Below, piece by piece: positions 61,435 to 64,000 of a DNA stretch of 64,000 nucleotides; position 1 is the first letter of the stretch, and each line of letters opens with the position of its first letter. The notes under the pieces are model-generated. The model ran no database searches and was not told where the DNA came from. It saw only the letters and a program-made list of their open reading frames with translations. This DNA is from Thiocystis violascens DSM 198. GTDB lineage: Bacteria > Pseudomonadota > Gammaproteobacteria > Chromatiales > Chromatiaceae. The DNA is taken from NCBI RefSeq assembly GCF_000227745.2, contig NC_018012.1:2907501-2971500 (forward strand). The letters are read 5' to 3'. A program made the position numbers and the translations under genes.

Positions 61435-64000
61435 TCAACCGCTTGCAGCTAAAGACGAATTCAGTTCCTCCGAGGACAGCGCCTGACTGAAGAGGTATCC
61501 CTGGAACGACGGACAGGCGTGCGCCTCCAGGAACCGCCGTTCCGCCTCGGTCTCCACGCCCACGGCGGTGACCTCGAATCCAAGCGCATCGCCAAGCGCA
61601 ATCACGCTTTTCGCAATGGCGGCCGCCTTTGGATCGGTCGGCAGATCCCGCACGAGGGACCGGTCGAGTTTGAGGCGATCGAGCGGGAGATGTTTCAGTA
61701 CGCCCAGCGACGAGCGTTCGCTGCCAAAACGATCCAGCGTCAACCGCACCCCATGCGCTTTCAGGGCGTCCAGACTCGCGACGATCCCCTTGGGGTTCTG
61801 CAACAGCAGGCTTTCATTCAACTCCAGGTCAAGCAGGCTAGGATCGACGCCAGTGCGCTCCAGGAGCGCCAGGATTCGCTCCACGAAATTGGCGTCGCGA
61901 AACTGCCGGTCGCTAATATTGACCGCCAGCGTCAGTCGCACCCAATCCGGGTGGCGCGACCATGCCTGCAATTGCGCGCAGGCGGACTCCAGCACCCAGT
62001 CTCCCAGCGCCTGGATCAAGCCGGACTCCTCGGCTAACGGGATGAACTCGCTGGGTGACAGCATCCCACGTTCGGGATGCGTCCAGCGCACCAAGGCCTC
62101 GGCACCGAACAGACGACCGACACGGTCCACCCGCGGCTGAAAATGCAGCACGAATTGGCCCTGCCCGATGCCGATCCGGAGTTCGTCCTTGAGCGCCCGG
62201 CGCGCATCGACCGACACCTGCATGGATAGGTCGAAAAAACAGAGCCGATTGCGTCCGGATTGCTTGGCCCGGTACATGGCCAGATCCGCCCGGCTGAGCA
62301 GTTCGTCGACGCTCGCCAGGCGCCCTTGGAACAGGATGACGCCAATGCTGGGCGTACTCAGATGGCGATGCTCGGCCAGTTGATAAGGCTCGCCAAGCTC
62401 GACACGAATTTTCGCGCCAATCTCGGCGGCGACATTCCTGGCATCGTCGGTGTTTTCGCCGAGATCCTCCAGCATGACCACGAACTCGTCGCCGCCCAGC
62501 CGCGCCACGGTATCCACATCGCGCACGGCTCCCAGCAGACGCCGCGCAACATCCTGCAACAGCAGATCGCCAGTGGCATGACCGTAGGTATCGTTGAGTT
62601 CCTTGAAACGATCCAGATCGAGAAAGAGCAGCGCACCAACTTGACGTGTGCGCTCGCTCACGATCATGGCGTGTTCCAGACGATCAAGGAGGAGTCGCCG
62701 ATTGGGCAGCGCGGTCAGTGCATCGTAGAAAGCGAGGTGCTGGATGGCATCCTCGGCGGCCTTGCGCTCGGTGATATCGTGCAGCGTGGCCACATAATGA
62801 GTGACCTGGCCATCGCCGCCTTTCAAGGCGGTAATGCCGAGCCACTCCGGATAGACTTCACCGTTTTTGCGCCGGTTCCAGATTTCGCCTTTCCATGAAC
62901 CCGTCGCATCGATACTCGACCACATGGCGGCGTAAAAGTCGCGGTCATGACGCCCGGACTTGAGCAGGCGCGGGGTCTGGCCGATCACCTCCTCGCTCGC
63001 ATAACCGGTGGTCTCGATAAATGCCTGATTGACCCGCAGGATCACCTGATTGGCATCGGTGATCAGGATACCCTCCTGGGCATTGAAGACGGCGGCGGCA
63101 ATCCGCAGTTCGATTTCGGCCTGCTTGCGTTCGGTGACATCGATATGTACGCCGATCATCCGTCGCGGCATTCCCTCGGGCGTCTGTTCGATGACCTGCC
63201 CCCGATCCAGGATCCATTTATACCCACCATCCTGGCAGAGCATGCGATGCTCGGATTCGTAGAACGGCGACTCGCCATCGAGGTGGCGCATCAGTACCCC
63301 ATGCACCGCCGCCAGATCCTCCGGGTGTACTCGCGTCTTCCATTCCGTAAGGGTCGGAGCAATCTCATCCTCGGCGTATCCGAGCATCGCTTTCCACATT
63401 GGCGAATAGAATACCCGACCGGTATCCAGATCCCAATCCTCGATCTCCCAATCCCACAGCCCCTGACCGCTCCCTTCGATTGCAAAACGCCAGCGCAGCT
63501 CATTGGTCTGGATTTGACGTTGCTGCGACTCGGCCTGCAGACGCAGTCGCACGTTTTCCTCCAGATACGCCTGGATACGGGTAGCGATCACGGCCAGAAC
63601 CAGCAGGAACAAGAGGACGATCAGGCCCATCGTCAAGGCGAGTTCCGCCGGATCGAGCAGAAACCGAGCCGACAGTGGCGCAAGCAGTGGAATCACGAAG
63701 AACAGCGTGGCAACCCGGTCGATGGCCAGCGCAGTAATCGCGGCCGCGCTGATCCCCGCCATGGCGAAGGCGACGAACGTTTCGTACACCGGATCCCCGG
63801 ACTGGCACAGAAAGACCGCACCCACGCCCCAGGTCAGACCGCTCGCCAGGGTTCCAAGCCGAAAACGCCACAGCCAATGGGCGTCCAGCGCCCTATCCTG
63901 CTCTGGCAGACGACGGAAAAAAACGACGAGTCCGGCGCGCCCGAGCAGCCCCAGGATCATCGTCGCCAGCCAGATCAGAAGACCATTCCGCGGAACCAGA
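61435..64000 (-). CDS. Membrane PAS-GGDEF-EAL cyclic-di-GMP protein, 5' end outside window
   Basis: More than 850 residues; the frame stays open to the window edge. Order: several membrane helices (FVAFAMAGISAAAITALAID; LTMGLIVLLFLLVLAVIATR), two PAS domains (GQGLWDWEIEDWDLDTGRVF; ILITDANQVILRVNQAFIET), GGDEF (LGGDEFVVML, codons near 62490, intact) and EAL (GAEALVRWTHPERG near 62095). The diguanylate cyclase site looks active. In EAL, the metal-binding DDFG motif reads LDRFGSERSSL (61721-61738), with Arg for the second Asp, so phosphodiesterase activity is doubtful. It may supply c-di-GMP to the PilZ protein at 16817. Confidence 0.92.
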   Translation of the reverse strand, partial: LVPRNGLLIWLATMILGLLGRAGLVVFFRRLPEQDRALDAHWLWRFRLGTLASGLTWGVGAVFLCQSGDPVYETFVAFAMAGISAAAITALAIDRVATLFFVIPLLAPLSARFLLDPAELALTMGLIVLLFLLVLAVIATRIQAYLEENVRLRLQAESQQRQIQTNELRWRFAIEGSGQGLWDWEIEDWDLDTGRVFYSPMWKAMLGYAEDEIAPTLTEWKTRVHPEDLAAVHGVLMRHLDGESPFYESEHRMLCQDGGYKWILDRGQVIEQTPEGMPRRMIGVHIDVTERKQAEIELRIAAAVFNAQEGILITDANQVILRVNQAFIETTGYASEEVIGQTPRLLKSGRHDRDFYAAMWSSIDATGSWKGEIWNRRKNGEVYPEWLGITALKGGDGQVTHYVATLHDITERKAAEDAIQHLAFYDALTALPNRRLLLDRLEHAMIVSERTRQVGALLFLDLDRFKELNDTYGHATGDLLLQDVARRLLGAVRDVDTVARLGGDEFVVMLEDLGENTDDARNVAAEIGAKIRVELGEPYQLAEHRHLSTPSIGVILFQGRLASVDELLSRADLAMYRAKQSGRNRLCFFDLSMQVSVDARRALKDELRIGIGQGQFVLHFQPRVDRVGRLFGAEALVRWTHPERGMLSPSEFIPLAEESGLIQALGDWVLESACAQLQAWSRHPDWVRLTLAVNISDRQFRDANFVERILALLERTGVDPSLLDLELNESLLLQNPKGIVASLDALKAHGVRLTLDRFGSERSSLGVLKHLPLDRLKLDRSLVRDLPTDPKAAAIAKSVIALGDALGFEVTAVGVETEAERRFLEAHACPSFQGYLFSQALSSEELNSSLAASG

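Overview
The window looks like a chromosome segment of a purple sulfur bacterium (Chromatiaceae, Gammaproteobacteria). It is GC-rich. The main evidence is a membrane-bound [NiFe] hydrogenase operon in the order hynS-isp1-isp2-hynL, a layout known from Thiocapsa roseopersicina and relatives, together with a DsrC/TusE-family sulfur-carrier paralogue. A Gly/Tyr/Pro-rich exported protein that resembles sulfur globule proteins in composition adds weaker support. I cannot fix the genus.

Region 1 (1-11.6 kb) is accessory DNA. A cluster of nested insertion sequences opens it: an IS110-family element inside an IS3 copy, that IS3 copy inside a second IS3 copy, and an IS5-family element in the same second copy. 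Next come two arrays of short inverted and direct repeats (4.8-5.3 kb) and four phage-like genes: a two-domain DNA-binding protein, a coiled-coil protein, a Mu gpI-like capsid protease and a Mor-type activator. A tRNA-Phe gene, an ISKra4-family element and an IS4-family element follow.

Region 2 (11.7-20.6 kb) is largely core: argG; a minus-strand operon of a VWA protein, a membrane J-domain protein, an SRPBCC protein and radA; a PilZ protein; an HDOD protein; and a secreted Cys-rich PPC-domain protein. A second copy of the IS5-family element sits at 20.9-22.1 kb.

Region 3 (22.4-41.6 kb, all plus strand) is a surface-polysaccharide locus. It holds SapC, an ABC exporter (Wzm/Wzt with a carbohydrate-binding tail), a 1795-residue methyltransferase/multi-glycosyltransferase, two methyltransferases, a secreted glycoside hydrolase-like protein, an OafA-type acyltransferase with an SGNH domain, a GT2-GT4 fusion, a GT2 and an SDR.

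Region 4 (41.8-56.2 kb) mixes hydrogenase maturation (hypB, hypA) with two more glycan genes, speA, aqpZ, the dsrC paralogue and the hyn operon. No hypC, hypD, hypE, hypF or maturation endopeptidase gene is present, so these must lie elsewhere. Region 5 (56.4-64 kb) holds a SEDS-family protein, lpxH, a zinc-ribbon membrane protein, an MFS transporter and the 3' part of a PAS-GGDEF-EAL protein.

Two families of small palindromic repeats run through the window: three REP doublets, and four copies of a hairpin element whose outer arms differ from locus to locus yet stay self-complementary. The most interesting proposals are a possible H2-to-DsrC electron route (the HdrD/DsrK-like Isp2 beside a DsrC paralogue), the giant glycosyltransferase as an all-in-one chain builder and terminator, and the locus-matched palindromes.
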